64,000 nt of DNA from Tridacna crocea (Eukaryota > Mollusca > Bivalvia > Cardiida > Cardiidae). Each line of letters begins with the position of its first letter. Positions within the stretch are counted from its first letter, which is position 1. This document shows positions 53,620 through 63,897 of this stretch, piece after piece. Below the pieces are notes generated by a model, which saw only the letters and a list, made by a program, of their open reading frames with translations, did not search any database and was not told where the DNA came from. Made by a program: the position numbers and the translations under genes. Location: positions 2,066,001 through 2,130,000 of the forward strand of contig OX031060.1 of NCBI GenBank assembly GCA_943736015.1, read 5' to 3'.

Positions 53620-53798
53620 CTCTTTACCACACGAGAAAATTTTAGACTGGTCCAAATTGAAAGCATTTTGCAGATGACAAAATAATCGTGACTGAAAAAT
53701 TGAACCGTTTACCAGCATTTTCTCCTTTTCCCACAGTGTTTTCAAAAGGCTTCTTTCTCAGGGTAGTCAAAAGTAAGCATTGTGTGGTAATGGGTTAA
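53616..53798 (-). mobile_element. Family A element, left arm deleted
   Basis: Reverse copy with both TTAAs. The left arm is missing, so TTGAACCG joins TTTACCAGCATTTTCTCC. Confidence 0.85.
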
Positions 53799-54187
53799 GG
53801 GTTTGGAGCATGAAAATTTGATCAAAGACCACCAAGTTGTACATTTGCCAAGTTGCCATCTGTCCCAGAATTCCATTTATTAAGGGGCAGGGTTTGAAAA
53901 AGAATGTGAGCAATTTGTTTGTTGGACTCTAGTATCCGTAGCAACAATTTCAAATATTCCAATGCGGGCAATCTAGTATTCCATTGATGTTGCTTTTGAT
54001 TATTTCTTGGAAATAACCGTTAGTGGTCAACGTGGCTGAGTGTGGATAGATCAGGATCTGCCCAAACAAAATGTCCAGTCTGATCTTTGATTTGCACTGT
54101 ATGCTATACTGAGACATGCTAGATGGGAGCAACCTTGAAAGTGCACCTGTTTTGCCATAGATATGCACTGCCTTCTGCCTGTCTCAG
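53799..54187. other. No gene recognised
   Basis: Unique DNA; nothing supported. Confidence 0.4.
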
Positions 54188-54424
54188 GGGTCCTATGTGG
54201 CTTAGAGGTAAAGTGTTGGACTGCTGATCTGGAGATCCGGAGTTTAAACCATACTGGTTCCACTGTTTTTTTCGTATGGATGTCCTTAGGCAAGACAATT
54301 TAGAGTCCTAGCTTAGTAGTACTGGTAAAACCCAGGAAATACCGGTATTATGAAGATGTGAGCTGTTGCCCTGGTATGAATGAAATAACGTTAAAGCAGC
54401 ATTAAACACCATTCAATGAATGAA
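54188..54424 (+). mobile_element. tRNA-derived SINE (type 4)
   Basis: Head TATGTGGCTTAGAGGTAAAG (A box) and GGAGTTTAAACC (B box). Body TACTGGTAAAACCCAGGAAA, tail CATTAAACACCATTCAATGAATGAAT. Confidence 0.78.
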
Positions 54425-54496
54425 TCTGTCTCGACCAAAGTTTAGTACACTACATGTATTTCCATTTTGTACTGAACATTACCAAGTTGAAAATCC

Positions 54497-54948
54497 TTAA
54501 CCCTTTACCTCACACAATTCCGACTTCTCTCGCCTCTGTGAAAGAAGCCTTTTGAAAATATTGTGGGAAAAGGAGAAAATGCTGGTAACCAGCATTTTCT
54601 GCTTTTCTCACAATATTTTCTTCCCTTCCTGAAATAACTTTCAGTTCTTTAGTCACATTTATTTTATGGTCTGCAAATGGTTTCAATTTCGACTAATCTA
54701 AAATTTTCACATTTGGTAAAGAGTTAACTCATTACCAAACGATTAAACTTTAGGTTTGTCCAAATTGAAAGCATTTGCAGACGACAAAAGTGACTGAAAA
54801 TTTGAAAATTGTTTTGTGAAGAGTAGAAAAAATTGTGGGAAAAAGGAGAAAATGCTGGTTACCAGCATTTTCTCCTTTTCCCACCATGTTTTCTAAAGGC
54901 TTCTTTCTCAGGGGCATCAAAAGTAGGGATTGTGTGGTAATGGGTTAA
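54497..54948. mobile_element. Two family A copies back to back
   Basis: Forward 54497-54727 and reverse 54724-54948 share one TTAA. Both stems are nearly intact. Confidence 0.9.
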
Positions 54949-54999
54949 CTTGTAGGCTGTTGAAGAACAAGTATGATGCTGATAGGTCTGATGTGATGC

Positions 55000-55110
55000 A
55001 AATGGATACATTTGACAGCATTTTATAACAATGTGGGAAAAGCTGCAATTGCTTGCAACAGACAATATTGATCCTCTTCTACAATGTTTCTCTTCATTCT
55101 TCAAAAGAAG
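55000..55110. mobile_element. Family A scrap
   Basis: CAATGTGGGAAAAGCTGCAATTGC and CTTCTACAATGTTTC; ends lost. Confidence 0.45.
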
Positions 55111-55186
55111 CTTTATTCTGCTATGCACTATTTTGTTTCTGCACCTCCTTTTTATTATCTGAAAATAGAGTGTTGGACAAAACCCC

Positions 55187-55521
55187 ACCAGGAAAAAAAA
55201 CTCACTGGGTTTGTCCTGGTGGGCCTTTGTCTGGTGGGCTAATTTGTCCTGGTTGGGTTTTTGTCCTGGTTAGGTTTTGTCCCAGGCCTGTATTCACCAA
55301 CCATTCTTAACAACATTCTCGGTCTTATTCTTCAAGATTTCCTAACCGTGAAAGTAACAGGACTTCTGATTGGCTAAACCAATCAGAAGTTCTGTTACTT
55401 TTGCATTGACAAATTCTGAAGAATTAGACTGAGAAGGTGAATACATACCTGGGACAAAACCTAACCAGGACAAATTGGCCCACCAGACAAAGGCCCACCT
55501 GGTTGGGTTTTGTCTGTATTC
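55187..55521. mobile_element. Foldback element of TTTGTCCTGGT words with a nested small inverted-repeat element
   Basis: Left arm 55187-55289 and right arm 55450-55521 are inverted copies, both made of repeated TTTGTCCTGGT[TG]GG words. The right arm is shorter by internal deletions. Between them, 55287-55452 carries its own inverted ends (CCTGTATTCACC / GGTGAATACA) and an inner stem with CTTCTGATTGG / CCAATCAGAAG, typical of a MITE. Confidence 0.8.
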
Positions 55522-55693
55522 TCTGAAAATGATCCATGACCTGTATAGTGCATACTGTAACTTTGGTTGGTCATGCACACAGTGTAGATTAAGATAAGAC
55601 TGCAAAGAACTTGTGCATTCAAATCTTCATCTGTTCTGTCCTGTTTTATGGGATGTTCTTTTCAAAATAGCCTTGACTTTTGCAGTATCATTG

Positions 55694-56332
55694 TTTAAAC
55701 CCTTAAAAGTATCACGCAATCCTGAGTTTTAACAACTCGTATGGAAAGAGGCTTTAGAAAACATTTTGGGAAAAGGAGAAAATGCTGGTAACAGCATTTT
55801 CTCCTTTTCCCAAAAGGTTTTCTATCCTATCAAAGATAAATCTCAGTGTAAGAGCAGCGCTTGAATTGTCGTCTGCAACAGCTTTGAATTTTTAGATGAG
55901 TGTAAAATTTTATTGTGTGGCAAAGAGTTAATTACAGACTGAAAATTTGCTACATCATTATCACTTTACCATGATCCTTTTCCACATTAGGGCTTTGCAA
56001 AAACATTAAGTTAAAAGGAGTTTTCTCCTTTTGTCACAATATTTTGTCCTACATTCTAAATACAGATCTATTACTTGAGCCTCTGTTAATTATAGTTAGT
56101 TTTCTGCAAATAGTCTCAGTATGGATCAGTCTACAATTTGTAATACCGGTAGTTTGTAAAGATTTGTCTACATAAGGTGAAAGGTCATTTGTACTGCGAT
56201 TGCTAGAGGGACTTAGATCAGATCGCAGATAAAATACTGAGGTGTGATGTGGGCAAGATTGTATACGGCCATTAATTTGTCATCTGCAAATTCTTTCAAT
56301 ATTTACCAGTCTAGTATTTTGGTAGGGTTAAA
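55694..56332 (+). mobile_element. Three family A copies
   Basis: 55694-55931 (loop GGTAACAGC), 55957-56165 (stem shortened to AAAAGGAG-TTTT-CTCCTTTT) and right-end fragment 56272-56332. Confidence 0.72.
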
Positions 56333-56684
56333 ACAGAAGTTGCACTGAGAGATTTCATGGAACTTTGTCATTTCGAAAATTGTGTATGACTTTCAAGTTA
56401 TTATTTGACATGATGTTCAACATTATCATTTCATTTTCATTTTTCTGTTTGTAGATTTGAAATATCTTGTTCTTTCCCAAGATGTCTCCAGATATTTGCT
56501 TCAGACATAAACAAAAAGAAAAAGGTGTTTATCAATTTCATGAAGGCATAAATCATGCATGCAAAAAAAGACACTAAATAAAAATGTCAAATTTAATTAT
56601 CACTTAGTCTTGAAAGCTTAGCACCAACTTAATTTTTCAACTGCTTTTAATGGCAACCCTTTCAAATGGACAGACCTATGTTTT

Positions 56685-56812
56685 AAAAAGAAAGAAAAGG
56701 CTTTTGAAACATTGTGGAAAAAGGAGAAAATGCTGAAAGGCATTTTCTCCTTTTCCCACAATGTTTACAAAAGTTTTTATCCTCAAGGTAGTATTTTAAT
56801 GAAGAGTTAGAA
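56685..56812. mobile_element. Family A element, mostly hairpin
   Basis: Stem ACATTGTGGAAAAAGGAG / CTCCTTTTCCCACAATGT with loop GCTGAAAGGC. Both flanks look like left halves. Confidence 0.65.
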
Positions 56813-57488
56813 ATAATTTGACAAGTGCCCCTGTCACATACTTAACCCCCCTGCTGTTACCACACCCATAGTGCAATAAAAGTCTGGCGTTGGGCCTCAT
56901 CAACATATATATTTCATATCTGGATATAAATCAGCTGTCAATCATCGTAAATAGCTCTGATAACAAATCCACTTCTCAAATCAAGAGGTCTACTTGAAGA
57001 AAATAAACATGAAAAAGTCACATGGCTTCTAAAAATAACCTAAGCCTTCCCTTATCATATCCCAGTTGACAATTTCACACCTGAACAAAGGGATGAAGGA
57101 ATGGAAGATGTAAACATAAACAAAGAAGTTAGAGATCAAAAGAAAACTGAGTAATTTGTTTTTACAATGACTTTACAGTAAGTGATTTTAATTCCTTGTT
57201 GTTCGGTTTTGTTTTGTGGGAGTAGACATTTTTTTTTTTTCATTTTATCTTTTAATCCTCATTATAGGGTTTGAATCAAAGATTAGTCATAGGGTGCAGA
57301 GACCCATTTCGGAAGTTACACCTGAACTTTTTTGGGGGGTTTTAACCACATGTGTTATTGTGATTGAAAAGATTTGAGGTCAGAGGTCAGAAGTTTGAAA
57401 TTTATGTGAAATCTTTGAATTCAGTGGATTTTTTTTTTATTTTATTCAGTTTGGATAGTCAAGATGCTAAGCAGGTAAATTGAAAATA
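56813..57488. other. No gene recognised
   Basis: Unique DNA with T tracts. I looked for a NAV exon in phase 2 and found none. Confidence 0.4.
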
Positions 57489-57933
57489 CCTAACTCTTTA
57501 CTGAAAGACAAAATGACTTGGGTGATTAGAATTATTTTTGAAAGGGTTAAAAATGCTGGTAATCAGTGTTTGCTCCATTTCCCATACTGTTTTTAAAAGC
57601 CATCTCACATTGGCCTTTTTTAAGTTGAAATTGTGTGATAAACGGTTACTAATAACTTTCTCTTTGAAACTTAAGTTTAATTTTTTATTCAATCTTTATT
57701 TACCTAATTACTTTTTTGTCGTCATATCAATCATTAGATCAAGATTCAATCAAGATTTTGTTTAACTCATTTTCGACAAAATTTTAGCTTTTCCGAATTA
57801 AAGCATTTGCAGACAACAAAGTAAAAGTGACTGAAAATTTGAAATTTGTTTTTGAATTGTAGAAAACATTGTAAGAAAAAGAGAAAATGCTGGTAGCCTA
57901 AAAGGCATCAAAAGTCGGGATTGTGTGGTTAAT
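57489..57933 (-). mobile_element. Two family A copies, reverse
   Basis: 57489-57648 (outer stem decayed) and 57761-57933 (right arm deleted after GCTGGTAGCC). Confidence 0.7.
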
Positions 57934-58222
57934 TCTTTACCAAATTACCAAATTTTGAATGATTAAGTTTTTTTGAAAACAGAAAAATTATTTAATCAAA
58001 TGACAGAATTTGATTTTGGGAGGGCAGAAACATTTTAGGTAAGGAAAACGTATTCAAAATTGTCTTCTTTGTTCTTCTTTTTCCATAATTGGGATCAGTG
58101 TCATGTTTGGTACCCTTCTTAAACCAGATTTCAAATTTTCAGTCTCATTTATTTTCATTGTTGGCAAATGCTTTCCATAGGACCAGTCTAAACTTTCCTT
58201 GTGTGTTAAAGAGATGGGTTAA
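57930..58222. mobile_element. Family A element with two right ends (decayed)
   Basis: Reverse right end TTAATTCTTTACCAAATTACC at the start; TTGTTGGCAAATGCTTTCC and GTTAAAGAGATGGGTTAA at the finish. Hairpin mostly lost. Confidence 0.6.
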
Positions 58223-58438
58223 TTTTTTACAACACGACAAAATCTTAGATTGAAAGCATTTGCAGACGACAATATAAACATGCTTCAAATAATGAAATTC
58301 GTCTTTGATAAGAAAGAAAACATTGTGGGAAAGGGAGAAAATGCTGGTTACCAGCATTTTCTCCTTTTCCCACAATGTTTTCAAAAGGCTTCTTTGTCAG
58401 GGGGGGTTAAAACCACGGATTGTGTTGTAAGGGGTTAA
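58219..58438 (-). mobile_element. Family A element
   Basis: Reverse copy with both TTAAs and a near-perfect stem. Confidence 0.88.
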
Positions 58439-58638
58439 GTGATGATTGACAGCTGATTACCTTGAGTTTCCTATAGGCACTGATCAGGTAGTTGTTTGTT
58501 TCATTATCATCCTTGATCAAAGTGAAATTTCACAGTTCAATAAGGTCACCTGTCAGTCCTCATTAATTGATGGCCTGTGATATCATGTGATCTATTACAA
58601 CAATACAACTTCAATTCTTCACCAAACAACTGCATCTT

Positions 58639-58866
58639 TTAACCCTTTACTCCATAGATACTCATTTCTATGCATTGTTTGTAGGAGCCTTTAGAAAACA
58701 TTGTGGCAAAAGGTGAAATTGCTCGTGACGAGCAATTTCACCTTTTGTCACAATATTTTCTATGCTATCAAAAGGTGTCATATACACATAAGAAACTGAT
58801 TCATCCTTGCTGTTATTTAAGGTCAATTAGAGATACCATAGAAATGCCTTATGGGGTAAACGGTTA
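58639..58866 (+). mobile_element. Family B element, complete
   Basis: Forward copy with both TTAAs; loop GCTCGTGACGAGC. Confidence 0.92.
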
Positions 58867-58869
58867 ATC

Positions 58870-59400
58870 CGTAGCTCTTTACCAAACAACAACATTTTAG
58901 ACTTGTCCAAATTGAAAGCATTTGCAGATGACAAAGATATGATGGAATTTGTCTTAGAGAGATTAGGATACATTTTAGATTGATTGATTGATTTTATGGT
59001 GTTTAAAGCCATTTTCAACATTATTTCAGTTATATCTTGGCGGCCAGTGCACCTATCCGTGCATTTCTGGAGTCTCTTTTACCAGGACTTGGCTAATTTT
59101 CTTTCCAAGCCACTGGCTGCTTTCCCACATGATCATCATTGAAACAATGGTCAGCGGTGGGAGAGGAATGAATCTTGTTGCAGTGACTATCATCAATCCT
59201 CGGAAAGAAACTGGCTGTGCCACGGGTCATTATAAAACCAGGGATAGAACCCTGGACCCCGTGTTCTCAAGTCCTGCTCGCTACCAACTGAGCTACCAGG
59301 GCTCGGCGGAAACAGTTTCGAAATAGGAGAAAATGCTGGTTTCAATCAGTTTACATTTTACAAAATGTTTCCATTTGCCTCATAAATAAAAGGGAGTTTT
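58870..59400 (-). mobile_element. Family A element split by a SINE
   Basis: Left part 58870-58977 (ACCAAACAACAACATTTTAG) and remaining hairpin and right part 59312-59400 (GGAGAAAATGCTGGTTTC). Confidence 0.7.
58977..59305 (-). mobile_element. tRNA-derived SINE (type 1), reverse, near full length
   Basis: On the minus strand: AGCCCTGGTAGCTCAGTTGG (A box), GGGTTCTATCCC (B box), AGCAGCCAGTGGCTTGG, CACTGGCCGCC, and a tail ending in ATCAATCAATC. The most complete copy of this family here. Confidence 0.85.
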
Positions 59401-59473
59401 TCATAAAGATGCATTTGCTCAGCTGATGATTTCAATCAAAATTGATCACACCTAAATATTACCAGTTACTGTT

Positions 59474-60171
59474 TTAATTCTTTACCAAACAACAGAATTT
59501 TAAGACGAATCCAGATTAAAAGCATTTGCAGACAGCAAACTAAATTTGAATCAAAAATTGAAATTTGATTTGGGAAGGGTAGAAAACATTGTGGGAAAAG
59601 GAGAAAATGCTGGTTACCAGCATTTTCTCCTTTCCCGCAATGTTTCAAAAGCTCATTTCCAGGGTCATTAAAAGTTGGGATTGTGTGGTAAAGAGTTATG
59701 ACACACAATCCAGAGTCTTTTCTCTATACCAAACGACAAATTTATAGACCGGTCCAAACTGAAAGCATTTTGCAGATGACAAAAAAAAATGTTACTGAAG
59801 AATCGAAATTTGATTCGGGAAGTGTAGAAAAATTGTGGGAAAAGGAAGAAATGCTGGTCAACAGCATTTTCTCCTTTCTCCACAATGTTTTCAAAAGGCT
59901 TCTTTCTCAGAGTCGTTAAAAGTCGAGATTGTGTGGTAAAGGGTTAACCCACTACTACACAATCCCTACTTTTGACGACCTGAGAAAGAAGCCATGAGAA
60001 AACATTTTGGGAAAAGGAGAAAATGCTGGTAACCAGTATTTTCTCCTTTTCCCACAATTTTTTTAGTTCTTCACAATACAAATTTCAAATTTTCAGTCAT
60101 GTTTATTTTGTCATCTGCAATTGCCTTTGTTTTGGACAAACCTGAAATTTTGATGTTTGGTAATGAGTTAA
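59474..60171. mobile_element. Three family A copies
   Basis: Reverse 59474-59699, reverse 59721-59947 (loop GCTGGTCAACAGC) and forward 59944-60171. The last two share a TTAA. Confidence 0.87.
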
Positions 60172-60177
60172 TGACTT

Positions 60178-60358
60178 AAGGAGAAGTGCTTTTGAAAATG
60201 TAATAGAAAATGGAGAAAATAGTGGTAAGCAACATTCCCTCCTTTTTCTATCCTTCACTGAAAATTCTAATTATTTAAGCCGTATTTGGTTGATCTTCCA
60301 ACATGATTATACTTTTGTTGGCGTCCAAAAAACTTTTTCATCTGGTAAGGAGGAATAA
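60178..60358 (+). mobile_element. Family A element, decayed
   Basis: Left arm GAAAATGGAGAAAATAGTGGTAAGC and right flank pieces; ends lost. Confidence 0.5.
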
Positions 60359-60528
60359 GTGACCTTTTTTTGTGGGACAGTTTGGTAAATATCTTAAATT
60401 ATATGTTTTTCAAAACAGTGCTAGAAATTTGCAATAATTTGGTTTCTTTTTTTGTCAGTTTATTACTAGACTTTAAACTAAATACCAGTTACCTAGGACA
60501 GTTACAAACTAGTCATTTAGGGCAGAGC

Positions 60529-61271
60529 TTAACTCTTTTTTACCACACAATCACAACTTATAATGACCCTGAGAAAGTAAGCTTTTGAAAACATTGTAGG
60601 AAGAGGAGAAAATGCTGGTAACCATCATTTTCTCCTTTTCCCACAGTTTTCTATCCTTTCTAAATTGAATTTAGATTTTTGATTCATATTTATTTTGTTG
60701 TCAGCAGATGCTTTCAATTTGGACAAGTATAAAATTTTGTCGCTTGGTAAAGAGTTAACTCTTTACCACACAATCCTGATTTTTAATGAACCCTGCGGAA
60801 GAGGCCTTTTGAAAACATTAAGGGAAAAGGAGAAAATGCTGGTAACCAGCATTTTCTCCTTTTCCCTCAATGTTTTCTTACCTGTCAAGGACAAGTACCG
60901 TTACCGGAGACACGTTTGAATTGTCATCTGCAAATGCTTTCAATTTGGACAAGTTTTCATTTTCATCGTGTGGTAAAGAGTTAAAGACTAGTAATCATAC
61001 CCCAACCTAAGGGTTGTCAAAAGTCAGGATTGGGTGGTAAAGGGTTAACTCTTTACCACACGGGAAAATTTTAGACTGGTCCAAATTGAAAGCATTTGCA
61101 GATGACAAAATAAAAGTGATAGAAAATTTGAAATCTGTTTTGTGAAGGGTAGAAAACATTGTGGGAAAAGGAGAAAATGCTGGTTACCAGCATTTTCTCC
61201 TTTTCCCTCAATGTTTTCTAAAGGCTTCTTTCTCAGGGGCGTCAAGTAGGGATTGTGTGGTAATGGGTTAA
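60529..61271. mobile_element. Family A array
   Basis: Forward 60529-60758, forward 60755-60984, reverse end fragment 61008-61048 and reverse complete 61045-61271. TTAAs at 60755 and 61045 are shared. Confidence 0.88.
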
Positions 61272-61393
61272 GGACTGGTATATTATACCCCTAAAATTAC
61301 TCCTAAAAAGTAGAGGCAGGTATACTTACTGAACTCCAGTTGGAGTGATTTTGATTTTTAAATTTAGAAATTTAGAAATTAATAATTTTCTAC

Positions 61394-61430
61394 AAAACCC
61401 TATGTTGTGGGTACTCATTGGAATTGTCTC
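61394..61430 (+). repeat. Left arm of the 67-bp palindrome family
   Basis: AAAACCCTATGTTGTGGGTAC... matches the arm at 34942. Its inverted partner is at 61896-61925 (GACGATTCTAATGAGTACCC). Confidence 0.75.
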
Positions 61431-61439
61431 ATCAAGAAA

Positions 61440-61645
61440 AGTGGTGTCTGTGGTCGTGAGGTAGAGCATCGGCCTTGTGACCAAAAGGTCCTGATTTCGA
61501 TTCTCGGGAGCGGGTGTCAACTTTGGGATTTTTCATCGGCCCACACATTCGGCGCGAGTACTGGTGTAGTTCCCAGGAAGCAGAATCGAGAGAGATTAGT
61601 ATAAGTTGTCAGAACTTGTTTCTCAATCAATGTAAAATAAATATG
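61440..61645 (+). mobile_element. tRNA-derived SINE (type 2)
   Basis: Second copy of the 14365 SINE. Here the B-box is better preserved (GATTTCGATTCTCG) and CCACACATTCGGCGCGAG is intact. Confidence 0.85.
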
Positions 61646-61646
61646 T

Positions 61647-61875
61647 TTAACCCTTTACCCCATAAGGCATTTCTATTATATCTCTAATTGACCCTAAATA
61701 ACAGCAAGGATGATGCCGTTTCTTATGTGTTTATAACACCTTTTGATAGCACAGAAAACATTGTGACAAAAGGTGAAATTGCTTTTCAAGAGCAATTTCA
61801 CCTTTTGCCACAATGTTTTCCAAAGGCTCCTACAAGCAGTGCGTAGAAATGAGAATCTATGGAGTAAAGGGTTAA
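61647..61875 (-). mobile_element. Family B element, complete
   Basis: Reverse copy with both TTAAs, loop GCTTTTCAAGAGC. It follows the SINE tail directly. Confidence 0.9.
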
Positions 61876-61895
61876 CTGTTACCTAAACTAAACTA

Positions 61896-61925
61896 AGACG
61901 ATTCTAATGAGTACCCACAACATTG
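61896..61925 (-). repeat. Right arm of the 67-bp palindrome family
   Basis: Inverted partner of 61394-61430, separated from it by the SINE and the family B element. Confidence 0.7.
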
Positions 61926-61959
61926 ATGGGATTTCACAACAATGATGGTATCTCTCCTT

Positions 61960-62108
61960 AATGCATTTGCCTTATAAAGACGAAAAAAACATTAGGGGAA
62001 AAGGAAAAAGAGACTTGATTAACACAAGTCTCTTTTTTTCCAACAATGTTTTCAAAATTCATCTTTCTCTGTTCTTCGGATTGTTAGAACAAAGGACAGT
62101 TTTGTAAA
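61960..62108 (-). mobile_element. Family A-like element with a different stem
   Basis: Outer words of family A (ACATTAGGGGAAAAGG, CAACAATGTTTTC) enclose a new inner stem AAAAAGAGACTTG (62005-62017) / CAAGTCTCTTTTT (62024-62036). Confidence 0.72.
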
Positions 62109-62706
62109 CAACAAAAATGGGATAGGTTGACAATGCTACAAAAAAGGAGAAAATAAAAGAAACTCTTCTTAACCATTTTTCTTCCCCCCCGTTCACACAT
62201 AGACGCCGCTTCTACTACGATCAAAGCGTGGCCGAAAACGTGGCTGATCGTGACAAATCACAGGAGAAACGTAGTGAAGTCTTCATAAGCGCAGTATGAT
62301 CGCGGTAGGGTCTTCATGATCGGGAAGCTCTAAGCTCTCGCCACGCTTATTTTGAACATGCTCAAAACAAGCGTAGCGGGATCGTGGCCAACAAGAATCG
62401 GGGTAAAGTCGTAAAAAGAGCGTAGTAGAAACGCCGTAATCGTATAAGCAGCGTAGAAACATCGTAGAGAGATCTTCATGATCGTAGTAAAAGCGCAGTA
62501 AAAGCGCAGTACAGTCGGGAACATATCGAGTACGCTCCTACAACGTTCCTATTACGTTCTTACTACGTTCCCACTACGATATCTCTACGTTCCTGACGAT
62601 CCTACGAAGACCTACCATGATCTTACGCCGATCATACCACGACCTATCAGCCAGCAGTTTGTTTTTATAGCGCTGATATTTGACCAATCATCATCTGTCA
62701 GCTACA

Positions 62707-62713
62707 TATAAAG
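62707..62713 (+). promoter_or_regulatory. TATA box of the 62.2 kb element
   Basis: TATAAAG, with an initiator-like TCATTT 27 bp downstream (62734-62739) and an ATG at 62792. The spacing is that of an RNA polymerase II core promoter. Confidence 0.5.
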
Positions 62714-62791
62714 GGCGGCACTATACTTCATGATCATTTGCAGTTGAGACTTCGAACTTTGCACATCTTGTTACAGTTGCAAAAATTGAAA

Positions 62792-63004
62792 ATGCTCCGT
62801 AAACCCCGTGGTAAATGCTGTGAAAAATCTGCACTTGCAAGCTCTCTGACTCAAGACCTTGAAAATCCTGCAGCAGAAAATCCTGAGGCCGAAAAAGAGC
62901 TATACGAGCCTTCGACCGTTCAAGCTGGTGCCCTTCCTTCAACGGAAACTCCTCAGCCTGATGATCCCGCCATTGTTTGGAAAGAAGTGAAAAATAATGT
63001 TTGA
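62792..63004 (+). CDS. 70-aa ORF in the 62.2 kb element
   Basis: ATG with A at -3, 70 codons, TGA at 63002-63004. I chose this ATG because the frame upstream contains no other. The basic start MLRKPRGKCCEK is followed by a low-complexity Glu/Pro/Ala-rich stretch (…NPAAENPEAEKELYEP…, …PSTETPQPDDPA…) and an end IVWKEVKNNV. No domain recognised. It could be the N-terminal remnant of a transposase or an accessory protein. The TATA box 79 bp upstream makes a real transcript plausible. Confidence 0.4.
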   Translation: MLRKPRGKCCEKSALASSLTQDLENPAAENPEAEKELYEPSTVQAGALPSTETPQPDDPAIVWKEVKNNV

Positions 63005-63399
63005 AACCCAAGATATATATACATCATCGCCAAAATCGTACTAGAAGCGTACTACAAGCGTGATATGATCGGCACCACCGTAGCGATATCGGCGTACAGT
63101 CTTTTAGGTCTGCGTAGCGTCGTAGTGTGATCTTGAATGTCGTAGCGGCAGCGTAGTATAAACGTAGTAAACGCGGCCGCTGGTCGGCAACGGTCTGCGT
63201 AGCATCGTAGTAGAAACGTGTCAGCAGCGCGTTGGACGTGGGAGCATCGAAGCACGGTCGTAATGAAGACCATAATTTGCTAAATTGCTCGATTTGGTCG
63301 CCGATGGGCCCCGATCCACCACGATCCAATACTTTTTCAGATCGTGGCTTGATCGGGATAATCGTCCTAAAGTCGCAGCTCAGTGTGAACGGGGGGTTC

Positions 63400-63668
63400 C
63401 CATAAATGACAGCCCTGATAGGATTTTCCATATTTAGGAGACAATTTTGGGAAAAAAAAGGAAAGACTGTCTAGAAATTAAATAAATGGAAAAGAATTTT
63501 CTGTCAAAGTAATTGCCAGCCAACAGAGCCAAACAGCACAATTTTAACTTCTCCCAACTTTATACATGAAGATTGAGATCAGACTGAAAAGAAAGTGCAG
63601 TCAGATACAGGATTTACCCGGTCTCCATTTTCTTTTGGTCATACTTGTGAAAAATGTTTCTGACTCTT
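63400..63668. other. No gene recognised
   Basis: Unique DNA; nothing supported. Confidence 0.4.
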
Positions 63669-63897
63669 TTAACTCATTACCAAACAACAAAATTTTAGGT
63701 TTGTCAAAATCAAAAGCATTTGCAGATGACAAAATAAAAGTTACTAAGAATTTTAAAATTGTTTTGTGAAAGGTAGAAAACATTGTGGGAAAAGGAGAAA
63801 ATGCTGGTTACCAGCATTTTCTCCTTTTTCCACAATGTTTTCTAAAGGCTTCTTTCTCAGGGTCGTCAAAAGTAGGGATTATGTGGTTATGGGTTAA
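63669..63897 (-). mobile_element. Family A element, complete
   Basis: Reverse 229-bp copy with both TTAAs; perfect inner stem. Confidence 0.92.

Larger units (their letters stand above)
62185..63396 (+). mobile_element. Inverted-repeat element, 1212 bp, with promoter and ORF
   Basis: Ends CCCCCCGTTCACACATAG (62185) and CTGAGTGTGAACGGGGGG-type right end (63377-63396) are inverted repeats over at least 14 bp. Flanked by TTC (62182-62184, 63397-63399), a 3-bp duplication that would fit a PIF/Harbinger-like or related element. The arms are packed with CGTAG / CTACG and GATCGT words (62200-62640 and 63030-63370). The middle (62650-63010) is different and carries a core promoter and an ORF. Confidence 0.8.

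Noticed and set aside
1461-59305. True tRNA genes
   Set aside because: A- and B-box-like words are present, but no closed acceptor stem or cloverleaf, and each is followed by a SINE body and tail.
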